Source: a bacterium
GTDB lineage: Bacteria > Vulcanimicrobiota > Xenobia > Xenobiales > JADMJV01
Assembly: GCA_030149525.1 (NCBI GenBank)
Contig: JASBRJ010000393.1
Span: 1 to 50,708, forward strand
Direction: 5' to 3'
DNA length: 50,708 nt
Shown here one piece after another: positions 16,789 through 26,132 of the stretch; position 1 is the first letter of the stretch, and each line of letters starts with the position of its first letter. The position numbers were made by a program, and so were the translations under genes. The notes beneath the pieces are model-generated. The model saw only the letters and a program-made list of their open reading frames with translations, searched no databases and was not told the origin of the DNA.

Positions 16789-19419
16789 CTAGCCTTTACG
16801 AGGGTTCAGCGCCTCGTCGATCTGGTGGCTGCAGTCCTCCAGGTGAGCTCGCTGCTCCAGGCTCATCTCACCCTTTAAGGATGCGTCGATCTCAGCTTTC
16901 AGCTTACCGCTGATATAGCGCATGATGCTGCGAGCTTCACCGGGCGCCTTGCTGTCTTCGGAGATGATTTCCGAGGCGACTTTGATGTATTCTCTTTGCA
17001 ATTCACGGCGATCATGGGAGATCTCGTTCTTGCTGGAGAGTTCCGACCAGACAGCCGATTTCACCGTTTGATAGACTTCCGAGAGACGGATTTTCGGAGC
17101 GTCTTCCGGAAGCTTCTCGGGGTTATCGATCAAGCGCTGGGCAATATCGTAGTCGAGCATAAGCCCTTGCAAAACCCGCGACTGAACGCGATTGACCATT
17201 TTCCCCACATGGATGTTTTGGTTGCCCCAGTTGTCGAATCGCTCTCTGGCCAGGCGAGAAACAAACTCAGGCTTGAATTTGAAGTTTCCGGCTGAGAAAA
17301 CATTCTCGGTTAACTGCTGAAGAGCTTCTCTCTGTTTGTCTGCGGGCACCGGCTCGTAAACGGCGTTCTCGGTACCGGCCCGGTCACGCCGAATGGTCAT
17401 TCCGCCGATGTAACGGGTCATGAGACGAGAGGCCTGGGCAACCTTGTTGAGACCGGAACTGAACGCTCGGGTCAGCTCTTTGTAGGAAGCATCCTTAGGC
17501 AGCTCACGATTCTGCGCTCGATCCCACAGTTCGTGGGCCAGAGACATCTGTTTTTCAGCAAAGACAAGTGGATCACTTCCCAGGTCGAAACGAGTCACGG
17601 TGGGGTCCATGTCGTCGGCCGCTTCGTCGGTCTCGTAGGAGAGTTTAGGATCCACGGTCGTCTGTCGAGCAATCTCATTGAGGGTCTCGGCCTCTTTGTT
17701 TTCGGGCAGCTGCTCGTAGGCATACTTCACGGCAAGGTAGTCGTAGGCACCCAGGGTGGACATGACGTACTCGCCCTGCTTCTCACCAGGTCCTGCCAGG
17801 TTGAAAGGGTGATAATCCATGACCGACGAGCCAAGCCCGTTTTGCTTGGTGAATTCTGCGTCTTGCAGCTGCTCCGGAGTATGGACGGTTGAGCCTCTGA
17901 AGTTATGGCGCAAGCCCAAAGTGTGACCCACTTCGTGCATAACAACGTCTTTGACGTAGGCTTGAGCCAATTCTTCGGTGGCCTCGACATCACCGCGAGC
18001 CTCAAGAAGGCTATTGGCAAACATTTGCTCGGCGCCGGCGTGCGCCTGGTATTCACAAGCGTGGTGCCCGTGTCCATGGCTATGGCCGTGAATGTGACCG
18101 TGCTCTTCGTGGTTGTGTCCCATTTCATGCTCATCGGCCGGGTTATCGACCAGAAAGCGTCGAGCCGATCGGCCGAAGATGTCGGCCATTCGAATATCGG
18201 CATCCAAAATTTCGCCGCTCCGGGGGTCGACATGGCTAGGGCCCACCGCAGAACCAACATCGGCGGCGGTATACCAGCGAACGGAGGCGTGGCGCGCATC
18301 CAGGGTGTCGAACTGATCCTTGTCGGTCTGCTGCTGAACCTGAATAGCGTTCTTGTAGCCGATGGCTTCAAAAGCTTTGTTCCACTCTAGGATGCCCTCT
18401 TTGACCGCTTCGCGATAGTTCTCCGGAACATCTTTGGCCACCCAGTAGGTGATCGGTTTGACCGGTTCGGAAAGCTTGGCATCCGGGTCTTTCTTCTCTA
18501 GACGCCAGCGATTGACGTAGCGAACGATACCGTCGCCCTCATCTCCGGTGTAGTCCTTGCGAGTGGTTACGAAGTGACCGATTCGCTCGTCGGCCATACG
18601 CGGCTTCATAGGTTCGTCGGGAAGTTTCAGAAAGTTATATCGAAACTCCGGCATAACACTGTTGGCTACAGGCGTCGTGGAAGGTAGGTCTCCGGGTGGC
18701 AGGGAGGGACCTTGATAGTGAGCTTCCACTCCAAAGCTTGTTTGGATATCGGAATTGTCGATCTGGGTAAAGTGTGTGTTGGCCGTATCTAGAGCGAAGG
18801 GAGTCTTGTAGGCGTACTTCAGACGGGCCTGATAGTTGGGGATATCCTTGAACAGCAAGACGTCGGCAGGAACAAGGAACTCGCCTGTATCGCCGGCCTC
18901 CATTGTGGGTGCACTGGAAATCAGACTATCGGCGTAGCCCTCTTCCACGAATTGCGCCTGGGGAGTGTTGGGCTGGGCGAAATTTTCCGTATGCAGCGCC
19001 ACCAGTTGAACTTTGTCGTCGACCTTCCGAAACTCGGCCAGGTAAGAGTCGCCCATCTCCGAGCCCACAAGCCGCTTTTCGCCGATACTTTTCGAGACAT
19101 TGGCACTGAAAAAGAAAGGTTTATTGAACTGCTCCGGCTTGATAGAGAACCAGGTATTGCCGTCCTTCTTGAGGATCTTGAACATGCCGGGAATCTCCTC
19201 GGCACCTTCGGCGGGGTTCGGTTTAGCGGCCTCCTTGGGCGCCTCCGCGCCTTTGCTCTCAGAAGGGCCCGGTTTAGAGATCTCAGCCGTGTCGACGGGA
19301 GCTTTGGCCTCGGCCCTTTTCCCTTTGGATTTTTTAGGCTTACTCTTGCCTTTCTTTGCAAGAACCTGCGGAGCGATGTGAGAGTGATTTTGAGTTGAGC
19401 GAGTAACAGCCAATGTCAA
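16789..19419 (-). CDS. Zinc-dependent metalloprotease of the metzincin type (DUF5117/DUF4953-like)
   Basis: An 876-residue protease. The zinc site is HEVGHTLGLRH (H495, E496, H499, H505), followed by SSVMDY (531-536), which fits the Met-turn of metzincins. The domain arrangement, with a beta-rich N-terminal part beginning near FKILKKDGNTWFSI and a conserved C-terminal helical part, matches the zinc-dependent proteases annotated as DUF5117/DUF4953. No signal peptide is seen; residues 20-75 are a low-complexity Lys/Ala/Pro tail. A His-rich insert at about 431-460 (some thirteen His in 30) lies between the first conserved block and the active site and could hold metal. GGAAGG precedes the ATG. 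The substrate is unknown. Confidence 0.85.
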   Translation of the reverse strand: MTLAVTRSTQNHSHIAPQVLAKKGKSKPKKSKGKRAEAKAPVDTAEISKPGPSESKGAEAPKEAAKPNPAEGAEEIPGMFKILKKDGNTWFSIKPEQFNKPFFFSANVSKSIGEKRLVGSEMGDSYLAEFRKVDDKVQLVALHTENFAQPNTPQAQFVEEGYADSLISSAPTMEAGDTGEFLVPADVLLFKDIPNYQARLKYAYKTPFALDTANTHFTQIDNSDIQTSFGVEAHYQGPSLPPGDLPSTTPVANSVMPEFRYNFLKLPDEPMKPRMADERIGHFVTTRKDYTGDEGDGIVRYVNRWRLEKKDPDAKLSEPVKPITYWVAKDVPENYREAVKEGILEWNKAFEAIGYKNAIQVQQQTDKDQFDTLDARHASVRWYTAADVGSAVGPSHVDPRSGEILDADIRMADIFGRSARRFLVDNPADEHEMGHNHEEHGHIHGHSHGHGHHACEYQAHAGAEQMFANSLLEARGDVEATEELAQAYVKDVVMHEVGHTLGLRHNFRGSTVHTPEQLQDAEFTKQNGLGSSVMDYHPFNLAGPGEKQGEYVMSTLGAYDYLAVKYAYEQLPENKEAETLNEIARQTTVDPKLSYETDEAADDMDPTVTRFDLGSDPLVFAEKQMSLAHELWDRAQNRELPKDASYKELTRAFSSGLNKVAQASRLMTRYIGGMTIRRDRAGTENAVYEPVPADKQREALQQLTENVFSAGNFKFKPEFVSRLARERFDNWGNQNIHVGKMVNRVQSRVLQGLMLDYDIAQRLIDNPEKLPEDAPKIRLSEVYQTVKSAVWSELSSKNEISHDRRELQREYIKVASEIISEDSKAPGEARSIMRYISGKLKAEIDASLKGEMSLEQRAHLEDCSHQIDEALNPRKG

Positions 19420-19574
19420 TTTTTCCTTCCTGTAGCCTTATCAGTGTAGGTTGGCATCCTTAAAAAATTCTGACTTCCCGCCGGGAGCCCTTGATCTTAA
19501 CGGATTTAAACGTTGAATTATTAAGGCGTAGGAATGACAGACTTTACAAGCAGTGGGTCTGGTCTTACTTAGCC

Positions 19575-20567
19575 CTACTGCTTTAGACTGCAAACACAGC
19601 TCTCGTCGTTAGGTTGCTTGTGGTAGATCGGCCAATGAAACCATGAGCAGAACGTGTCGTCCCAGACCTTGACGCCAAGATATCCTTTCTTGATCATCTC
19701 CGCCTTCATCGGATAGCCGAACACCTGAGCGATCACATCAGCGCAACTATCGAGCCCCAACCCCTGCCCCTCGCTGGTCATCCCAGCTTGGAAGAGAACA
19801 AGGCCGTTGTGAGCCAGTTTATCCGAGAGCCATTTCTTTTGAGACTCGGAGATCGAATTGAGCAGACACCAGCGAGTGACAGACTCACTTGCTTTCAAAA
19901 TGACCAATTCGACCGTGTCACCATGGGAATATCGACACGCGTTGTTGGTGAGATTCACCAAAACTCGTTCCAAAGCCGACGTTTCCACGCAGCGACAACT
20001 GATGTTACCGTCGAACAAGCTCTCCGCTTCCACCTTTACCTGCCGTCCGTCTTTGAGAACAGTTCGATTCTTCCAGGCTCTCAGGACGGCATCGACGGAA
20101 TGCACGGAAATTTGAGACTCTTCCTCATGCGACTTTTGGGGATCCAGATGGGGAAAAAGGCCCCGCAAAAACTTCATCTCTTCGGCGGCGACCATTCGAA
20201 GTTCTGAAAGAGAAACACACTCGTATAAAAACTCTCTTCCTCCTCCGAGAAGCCCGAAAACCGTGCCGCCTCTAATGTCGTGAACTGTCTTTCCACTTTG
20301 GGGGAAATTCTTCTTGAGAGCCAAGGTCAGTTTGTCCAAGGCTTTGCGAACGTCGTCCGGCTCAAACTCTTCCCAGAGACCGTCATAAGACTTCGCATTC
20401 AAAAGTCGTTCAAGATATCCATAAAGACTCCCGGCCGCCTCCCTGACCTCATCGTCCAGGTCGGGACCGGAAAAAGAGTCGTGAACCGACTTGTATCGCA
20501 GGTCTCCCTGAACGGCTAAATTTCTTGGAGCGAGCTCCATCAATCTGTTCGTGCTATCAAAATCCAT
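19575..20567 (-). CDS. Stand-alone histidine-kinase-like ATPase protein
   Basis: A 330-residue protein whose last third is a GHKL ATPase: N-box LERVLVNLTNNACRYS (about 199-215) and a glycine loop SEGQGLGLDS (265-274). The region before it is helical; H96 in KTVHDIRGG could be the phosphoacceptor but the surrounding box is unlike common HisKA types. There is no sensor, membrane or receiver domain. I set the start at the ATG at 20567, because the longer reading from 20672 would translate through a strong terminator hairpin. The ribosome site is weak. It follows the Gld-type ABC genes but is probably a separate transcript. Confidence 0.6.
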   Translation of the reverse strand: MDFDSTNRLMELAPRNLAVQGDLRYKSVHDSFSGPDLDDEVREAAGSLYGYLERLLNAKSYDGLWEEFEPDDVRKALDKLTLALKKNFPQSGKTVHDIRGGTVFGLLGGGREFLYECVSLSELRMVAAEEMKFLRGLFPHLDPQKSHEEESQISVHSVDAVLRAWKNRTVLKDGRQVKVEAESLFDGNISCRCVETSALERVLVNLTNNACRYSHGDTVELVILKASESVTRWCLLNSISESQKKWLSDKLAHNGLVLFQAGMTSEGQGLGLDSCADVIAQVFGYPMKAEMIKKGYLGVKVWDDTFCSWFHWPIYHKQPNDESCVCSLKQ

Positions 20568-20620
20568 CTCAACCCGATCTACTCTAAAGCTCTCGCCGTT
20601 CCCTGGGAAGCCAAAGAATA

Positions 20621-20649
20621 GGGCCGCCTCCCCGAGGGGGAGACGGCCC
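20621..20649 (-). terminator. Strong rho-independent-type hairpin after the Gld-type ABC operon
   Basis: On the minus strand GGGCCGTCTCCCC pairs with GGGGAGGCGGCCC (13 bp with one G-T pair, 3-base loop) and is followed by TATTCTTT. It lies 23 bases past the stop of the DUF4340 gene, so it should end the ABC transcript. Confidence 0.75.
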
Positions 20650-20672
20650 GCCACAAGAGACAGCCCCGGCAC

Positions 20673-21569
20673 CTACTCTTCGGCCTTCTGCTCTTCCTCA
20701 TCGGTTGAGACAAGCGCTTGAGCGTCGACACCCCTCAGCTTCTCAGCAATGGACTGGGGAAGCTTGAAACGCACCCCGTGATCCTCGCGAAGGACGGTGT
20801 GTTCTCCACCCTTCTGAGAGAAATGATAGGTTCTTTGCTCACCGTTTTCAGTTGTAGCCGAGAGCGTAAAGTCAGGCTCGATATCCTCATCCGACACATC
20901 GAAGACCTGGAGATTCTCGAGGAGCGAGACAAGCTCTTTCACTCTTTTTTGATCTAACTTGAGTTGATCGCTCTTCCAGATACCGTTCTCCAGGGTCAGA
21001 ATCATGTCTGGGAACTTGATCTCTTTGAGTTTTCCGGAAGCGAGAAGGCCTCGATCAAACCAGGCGCTCCCCCTGGCCTGCAGAGCTGAGCCACTCCAGC
21101 GGACGGCGAAGACATCGTTCTTACCGTCCAACCGGACGTACTGTTTACCAAAGGACGGGCTCTTCCCGACCCATAGATGAGCAAGCTCTTCATCGCCTGC
21201 GTAAAGATGCACCTCAGCCACGGCCTTGTCGGGAGCAACTTCTAGCCGCTGATGGCTTGACTCCGTAGTGGCCACCAACTCAGTAGCCTTGAGTTCACCA
21301 AGATCGGTGAGCAATTCGTCCAACTTCGCCTTCTCTACGGGCAAATTGTGAAATCCGGGGAGAGTCCAATTTCCTTCCGACTTCACTAGTTCCGTCTGAT
21401 CCTCGCCGCGCTTGACGGTCAATCGATCAACCTTGCTCTTCTCAAAGGTTAGCAAAGGCTCCGCCCTACCTTGGGTGGTCTGCCGGTGATGAGCCATTCC
21501 CCACAAACCGGCGGCAAGAACCAGCTGACAAACCAAAAGAATGGACAGTTTCTTGCGTAGTTGTTTCAT
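20673..21569 (-). CDS. DUF4340 domain protein of the Gld-type ABC cassette
   Basis: A 298-residue protein with an N-terminal signal anchor (about 6-26, after MKQLRKK) and a long extracytoplasmic beta-rich region. The pattern of repeated short units (VKRGEDQTELVKSEGNWTL, then DLGELKATELV, later VRLDGKNDVFAVRW) is that of DUF4340 proteins, which are regularly encoded after GldF/GldG-type transporter genes. AGGAGA precedes the ATG, and only 10 bases separate it from the permease-GldG gene, so it is the last gene of that operon. It probably works with the transporter at the outer face of the inner membrane; the exact role is unknown. Confidence 0.8.
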   Translation of the reverse strand: MKQLRKKLSILLVCQLVLAAGLWGMAHHRQTTQGRAEPLLTFEKSKVDRLTVKRGEDQTELVKSEGNWTLPGFHNLPVEKAKLDELLTDLGELKATELVATTESSHQRLEVAPDKAVAEVHLYAGDEELAHLWVGKSPSFGKQYVRLDGKNDVFAVRWSGSALQARGSAWFDRGLLASGKLKEIKFPDMILTLENGIWKSDQLKLDQKRVKELVSLLENLQVFDVSDEDIEPDFTLSATTENGEQRTYHFSQKGGEHTVLREDHGVRFKLPQSIAEKLRGVDAQALVSTDEEEQKAEE

Positions 21570-21579
21570 GGCTTGTCTC

Positions 21580-24378
21580 CTAACTTCCCAATAGACTTCG
21601 GTACAACTTCTTCTTGGCTTCTGTGCGATATCGCTGGAAACCGGCGATGATGGCAAGCATCAGAAGAGCCATGAAATAGTTGAGATATTCCCACATCATC
21701 TGTTGACGACGATCCAGTGGATAGAGAGTTCGCTTGAAGTGGCTACGGCTGCGTATGCTGAGAAGAGACTCATCTTGAGAGGCCCAGTCGATGACGTTGG
21801 CTGCGAAGGTGAGGTTACCCAGAGCGTCACCCGCTCCCATGCCCGCGAAAAGCCTTATCATTTCATCTCCGAACATACTCGGAGAAGAAACCACAATGAG
21901 CTTGGCGCTGGAGGGGGAACTGGACAGATTCGCCGCAGTCAGACCTTCCAACTCGCCCGCCAACGCCTTTCCTTCGTCACTCTCAAAATAGGACGGAAAC
22001 GAACCTTCTGCCAGAACGCTGAGAGTGTGCCTCTTCTGCACACCCATCGGGGTCACAACGGCTCTACCGCTGTCGTCCACTTGTGGCATGACGAAGGTAC
22101 TGGGGTTGAGCCAGGAAGATTCTGAACTCTTGAGCAGCTCGGTAAACTTCAACTCACTCCCCTCCGGCACTTTGTACCGAATGGGAGACGCCCAACTCAA
22201 GGTGAGGCGGCCAAGATCGCCGAGAATCGTATGATCGGCGAACCCGTCCTCTCGAACATCCACGAAGTAAGGATAGCTCAGGAGCCGCACTTCCTGCATC
22301 TGATAGCCCCCGACATAACGGGTCACCGGGATAGGAAGAGCGGCGCACTGGGTATCCTCCACCAAAGTTTGGTCGATCTCAATGCCGTGAAAAGCGAGCC
22401 ACTTTTCGAGTCCGGTTTCCGTCTTGTCGAGCTTGAGTTCTCGAGCCGACTGGTCGACCTTGAAGGGAGAGGTGGCAGCTATGACCGTGCCTCCTCGCAT
22501 GAGAAATTGATCGACGGCAAAGAGTTCTTTACTGGAAAGCTTCTCACCGGTCATCAGGAGAAGGGTATCAGCTGCCGCCGAGACGGAACCGTCGGTCAGA
22601 TCCTCAGTTTCAATGTTCAGTTCGTCCCCCAGATAGCTTCGTAGCTGATTCAAAGAGGTGCCCCCTTTTGAAGCCAGAGCGATCGTCTTGGTGAATCCCG
22701 ATCCGAAGCGTTTCAATCCTGCGTTGAAGTTGCGCTCGAAGGCCGTTTTGGAACGATCGTCGAGGGGTAGTTGAAGCACTTTCTCCCCCTGATTCAACAG
22801 GATGTAGAAGTAGAAGTTCTTTCCATCCAGGAGGCTGGCGGTCATAGGCTGCAGGCCATACTTCTCCGCCAATCCTCGGGCCTCTTCTTGAGTGTCGGGG
22901 TCGAGAATCTTCACCTGAAGTTTTCCCTGAGAGTTCTTCGCCAGTTCCTCGGACGTGTCTACCACGATGCTCCGAAAACTTTGGAGAATCTCAGGCAGTC
23001 GCTCCTCCGACGAAAGGATCAGCTGAAGTTTCACGGGCTCGGAAAGTGTGTCGAAAAGCTCGCCCTCCTTCTGGTAGGAGTCCACGACCTTCTTAACCCC
23101 TCTGGTGATATCGTACTCCGGGTTTCGAAGCTTCACATCGATATTCTCCATGGCGTGACCCTTCACTTCGATGAGGTCCTTAAAACCAAGGGTTTCGAAG
23201 GAGTCACCGTACTTGAGAACGACGTTGAAGTAGGAACTCACGATGGAGGCTTGATAGCGGTCGGCAACTTGAAAAGGAATCGGTTCAATCCCAAACTCTT
23301 GTTTAGCCTCCTGCTCCATCTCCGGGTTCTCCTGAGGATCGATGATCTCCACTCGGACTTTGCCCGGAGCAAGCGCTTCATACTCTCTCAAGAGGTCCTT
23401 CATCTGAGGAACCAGCGGCGCCAGCAAAGGATGGGTCTTCTGGCTGAAATAGCCTCGAATGAGGAGCGGTTCCGTGAGGCTTTCCAACTCCTTCTCGGTG
23501 GCCTCCGACAGGGAATATTGCTGCCCCTCGGTCACGTCGAGGCGAAGACCTCTGACCTGGCCTAACCACAAATTGAAGCCGATAGCGTTCAGCACCAGGA
23601 GCAAAGCGACCGCTCGCCAGTCTTTGGAGCGCTCGCTACGGCGAGCCTGACTCCACCGCTCGGCCTCCAGAGCCAGACCGTTCAGAGTCAGGAATATGAG
23701 AATCAGCCCGGCGTAGTAGGCCAGGTCTCTTAGGTCGACAACCCCTCGCGTGATCGACTCAAATCGGGCACCGGTCCCGAGAGAATGCAAAACCTCGGCG
23801 GTACTCTGGTCGAAGAGGTCTGTCACTTGATCTGAGCCGACCAGATAGAAAAGCCCCCCCAGACCCACCGAGGCGAGTAAGGCCACGATCTGATTAGAGC
23901 TTTGTGAACTCACGAAGAGACCGATAGCAAGGTAGACCGCCCCAAGCAGGAAGGTGGCCAAATAGCCTGCTAAGACCGGACCCCAATCGAGATCTCCGAG
24001 AAAGCTCACGGTCACTGTGAAGGGCAGAGTCACCAGAAGGGCACAGCCGAGAAGGGATAAGCAAGCCAGAAACTTGCCCGCCACGAAACAGAAGATCGGC
24101 ACAGGCGTCGTGAGCACATGCTCCAAAGTGCCCGTCCGCCGTTCCTCACTCCAGAGCCTCATGGTGAGAGCCGAAGCTAAGAAGACGAGCAACACCGGCA
24201 TCCATTCAAAGAGTGGACGCGTGTCGGCGATGTTACGGGCAAAGAAAGACTCCCCCCAAAAGACGATAAACAGGGAGAGAGCTGCAAAACCGGCCATGAA
24301 AAGATAGGCTACGGGAGAGGCAAAAAAGAGCGCCTGCTCTTTCGCAGCTATGCGTCGAATATGAGACCAATTAGACAC
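21580..24378 (-). CDS. Fused ABC-2 permease (GldF-like) and GldG-like auxiliary protein
   Basis: A 932-residue fusion. Residues 1-235 form a six-segment ABC-2 permease with the KEQALFFASPVAYLF start and RLWSEERRTGTLEHVLTTPV loop usual in GldF-type proteins. After a membrane segment at about 265-285 comes a large extracytoplasmic GldG-like domain (DVTEGQQYSLSEAT, then RVEIIDPQENPE), closed by a last membrane segment near 895-915. In many bacteria the two parts are separate genes. I choose the GTG at 24378: GGAGG lies 7 bases upstream and its codon overlaps the stop of the ATPase gene by 8 bp; a longer reading would lie inside that gene. Gliding is not implied; the substrate is unknown. Confidence 0.87.
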   Translation of the reverse strand: MSNWSHIRRIAAKEQALFFASPVAYLFMAGFAALSLFIVFWGESFFARNIADTRPLFEWMPVLLVFLASALTMRLWSEERRTGTLEHVLTTPVPIFCFVAGKFLACLSLLGCALLVTLPFTVTVSFLGDLDWGPVLAGYLATFLLGAVYLAIGLFVSSQSSNQIVALLASVGLGGLFYLVGSDQVTDLFDQSTAEVLHSLGTGARFESITRGVVDLRDLAYYAGLILIFLTLNGLALEAERWSQARRSERSKDWRAVALLLVLNAIGFNLWLGQVRGLRLDVTEGQQYSLSEATEKELESLTEPLLIRGYFSQKTHPLLAPLVPQMKDLLREYEALAPGKVRVEIIDPQENPEMEQEAKQEFGIEPIPFQVADRYQASIVSSYFNVVLKYGDSFETLGFKDLIEVKGHAMENIDVKLRNPEYDITRGVKKVVDSYQKEGELFDTLSEPVKLQLILSSEERLPEILQSFRSIVVDTSEELAKNSQGKLQVKILDPDTQEEARGLAEKYGLQPMTASLLDGKNFYFYILLNQGEKVLQLPLDDRSKTAFERNFNAGLKRFGSGFTKTIALASKGGTSLNQLRSYLGDELNIETEDLTDGSVSAAADTLLLMTGEKLSSKELFAVDQFLMRGGTVIAATSPFKVDQSARELKLDKTETGLEKWLAFHGIEIDQTLVEDTQCAALPIPVTRYVGGYQMQEVRLLSYPYFVDVREDGFADHTILGDLGRLTLSWASPIRYKVPEGSELKFTELLKSSESSWLNPSTFVMPQVDDSGRAVVTPMGVQKRHTLSVLAEGSFPSYFESDEGKALAGELEGLTAANLSSSPSSAKLIVVSSPSMFGDEMIRLFAGMGAGDALGNLTFAANVIDWASQDESLLSIRSRSHFKRTLYPLDRRQQMMWEYLNYFMALLMLAIIAGFQRYRTEAKKKLYRSLLGS

Positions 24379-25336
24379 CGGCCACCTCCTTCTCTTCGGC
24401 GGCACCAACCTGTCGGACCAGGGCTTCCAGATCGCGGGAAACAAGCTTGAGTTCAAAGACTCTTCCGCCGGCCTCCACGACCTTGGCGATCAAGGTCGCG
24501 CCTACCAGGTGGCGGGAGGCTTCGGAATCGAGAGTCAATCGATACAGGAAGTAATCGTCGGGACGGTCCGGAGGAAGAGAAACCTCTTCTTGACTGGACT
24601 CAATCTCTTTCATCTCCTGGAAAACGGGCGCCAACTTCTCAGTCGACAGGTCGGTGGCCAGAAGAACCTCCCGGCCCTTTCTCAACTCTTCAAGATCGGC
24701 GTCCACAGCGAGACGACCGGACTTTAAAATGAGCACACGATCGCACAGAGCATCCACTTCCTGCATAATATGAGTGGACAAAATCACTGTGGCCTTTTTA
24801 GAGATATCACGGATGAGCTTTCTCATCTGTTCTGTCTGTGAGGGGTCCAAACCGTTTGTCGGTTCGTCCAGGATCAAAAGCTTCGGCTTACCCAAAATCG
24901 CCTGCGCCACCCCAACTCGCTGTTTATAGCCTCGGGACAACTCAGAAATGGGGGACTCAAGTTTCTCCTGAATACCCGTCTCATGAATCACCCGCTTCAC
25001 TTCCGACAGTTTATCGTCGCCTGTGATCCCTTTGAGATCGGCGGAGTAGTCGAGATAATCGAGCACCGACATCTCCTGGTAGACAGGCAGACTCTCCGGC
25101 AGATATCCTAAACTCGACTGAAACTGGTTGAGGTCGTCTTCGATGGGTGTGCCGTCCAGACTTACCGACCCGGAATCCGGCTCCAGGTAGCCCGTCAACA
25201 TCTTCATGATAGTTGTTTTCCCAGCCCCGTTGTGACCGAGCAGGCCCACTATCTGACCTGGCTCAATGGTGAAACTCACGTCGTCCACAGCCCTAAAATC
25301 ACCGTAGCTGCGGACCAGGCTGTCAGCCTTCAGCAT
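24371..25336 (-). CDS. ABC transporter ATP-binding protein (GldA-like)
   Basis: A 321-residue ATPase that powers the downstream permease fusion. Walker A is GHNGAGKT (34-41), the signature is LSRGYKQR (132-139), Walker B is LLILDEP (152-158) and the switch histidine is H188 in STHIMQE. Beyond residue 220 is the C-terminal extension typical of ABC-2 exporters. AAGGAGAAG lies before the ATG. It is the first gene of a three-gene operon (ATPase, permease-GldG, DUF4340) with overlaps or gaps of 10 bases or less. Confidence 0.92.
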   Translation of the reverse strand: MLKADSLVRSYGDFRAVDDVSFTIEPGQIVGLLGHNGAGKTTIMKMLTGYLEPDSGSVSLDGTPIEDDLNQFQSSLGYLPESLPVYQEMSVLDYLDYSADLKGITGDDKLSEVKRVIHETGIQEKLESPISELSRGYKQRVGVAQAILGKPKLLILDEPTNGLDPSQTEQMRKLIRDISKKATVILSTHIMQEVDALCDRVLILKSGRLAVDADLEELRKGREVLLATDLSTEKLAPVFQEMKEIESSQEEVSLPPDRPDDYFLYRLTLDSEASRHLVGATLIAKVVEAGGRVFELKLVSRDLEALVRQVGAAEEKEVAGV

Positions 25337-25424
25337 GGTCTTCTCCTTTATCGCTTCACGGATAATTTGCGGTGCTTAGTCATAGGCACCTGGCAAGAGG
25401 GTCGGAAACACCCGTACGCTGCAA

Positions 25425-25476
25425 GTGAGAATCCCACCCTTGCGATAGCATGAAAAAGAAAGGATGAGAATCTCAT
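25425..25476. promoter_or_regulatory. Paired dyad motifs in a divergent intergenic region
   Basis: GTGAGAATCCCAC (25425-25437) and ATGAGAATCTCAT (25464-25476) share TGAGAATCYCA; the second is a perfect palindrome around a central A. They lie 39 bp apart between the ABC operon and the secreted-protein gene. A dimeric regulator could bind both; the regulator is not known. Confidence 0.35.
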
Positions 25477-25541
25477 TTGTGATTTGTTAGCAAACTGTTT
25501 GAGTGGATGAATTGTTCGTTTCAGTTCGAAGACGACCGCGT

Positions 25542-26132
25542 ATGTCGAAACTGTTCCACTTCACATTTCTCCTCTCATGGCTTCTCCTCATCAGCCTGGA
25601 AGCTCTGGCCGATGATATCTGGGAGACCACTCGCCAACGTTTACTCTCGGCCGAAGCGTATAGGCTCCACTATGATTACACCGGCGAGGAGGGGACCTTT
25701 CACTTTCGCTACACTCTAGTGGACAAGGGAGAGCGAATTCTCACCGAGGTCTTGGACGGCTCGGCTCGTGGCTCGGGAACGAAAATCTATTTCGACAAGG
25801 CGAAAGACAGCCAAAACGTCGCCATGGACACCGGCTATTTCACCTTGAGGAGATCTCTGGGAGCCAGAGATATAAAGGGAACGTCACTCTACCAGCCCTA
25901 TTTTACTCTCATGATCGAGGATCTTTCTTCCCAAAAGCCTACAAAAATTCAGAAAACCGATCAGGGCACTCTCTTGTTCTTCGGTCAACGAGGGGAATCC
26001 GAAGATAGACTCCAACTTGATCCCGAGGGGAATCCCATCACTTATCGCCGTCTCGAGAAGGGCAAGGAGATCAAGAAAATGGAAATCAGAAAATTGGAGT
26101 GGGGAACTTTTCCCATTGACTGGAAAAAGTAG
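25542..26132 (+). CDS. Secreted protein of unknown function
   Basis: A 196-residue protein with a clear signal peptide (MSKLFHFTFLLSWLLLISLEALA, cut near residue 23) and a beta-rich mature part with many charged residues. The pattern of alternating strands (FHFRYTLVDKGERILTEVL, KIYFDKAKDSQNVAM, LLFFGQRGESEDRLQLD) faintly recalls LolA-like or outer-membrane lipoprotein-sorting folds, but I do not recognise the family. The ATG at 25542 is chosen because the signal peptide starts there. Its TAG stop is followed at once by the TTG start of the macro-domain gene, so the two are translationally linked. Confidence 0.6.
   Translation: MSKLFHFTFLLSWLLLISLEALADDIWETTRQRLLSAEAYRLHYDYTGEEGTFHFRYTLVDKGERILTEVLDGSARGSGTKIYFDKAKDSQNVAMDTGYFTLRRSLGARDIKGTSLYQPYFTLMIEDLSSQKPTKIQKTDQGTLLFFGQRGESEDRLQLDPEGNPITYRRLEKGKEIKKMEIRKLEWGTFPIDWKK

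Noticed and set aside
19470-19500. Terminator between the kinase-like ATPase and the metalloprotease genes (TCCC-GGC-GGGA then TTTTTT)
   Set aside because: The stem is only 4-5 bp and the T-run is about ten bases away; too weak to list.
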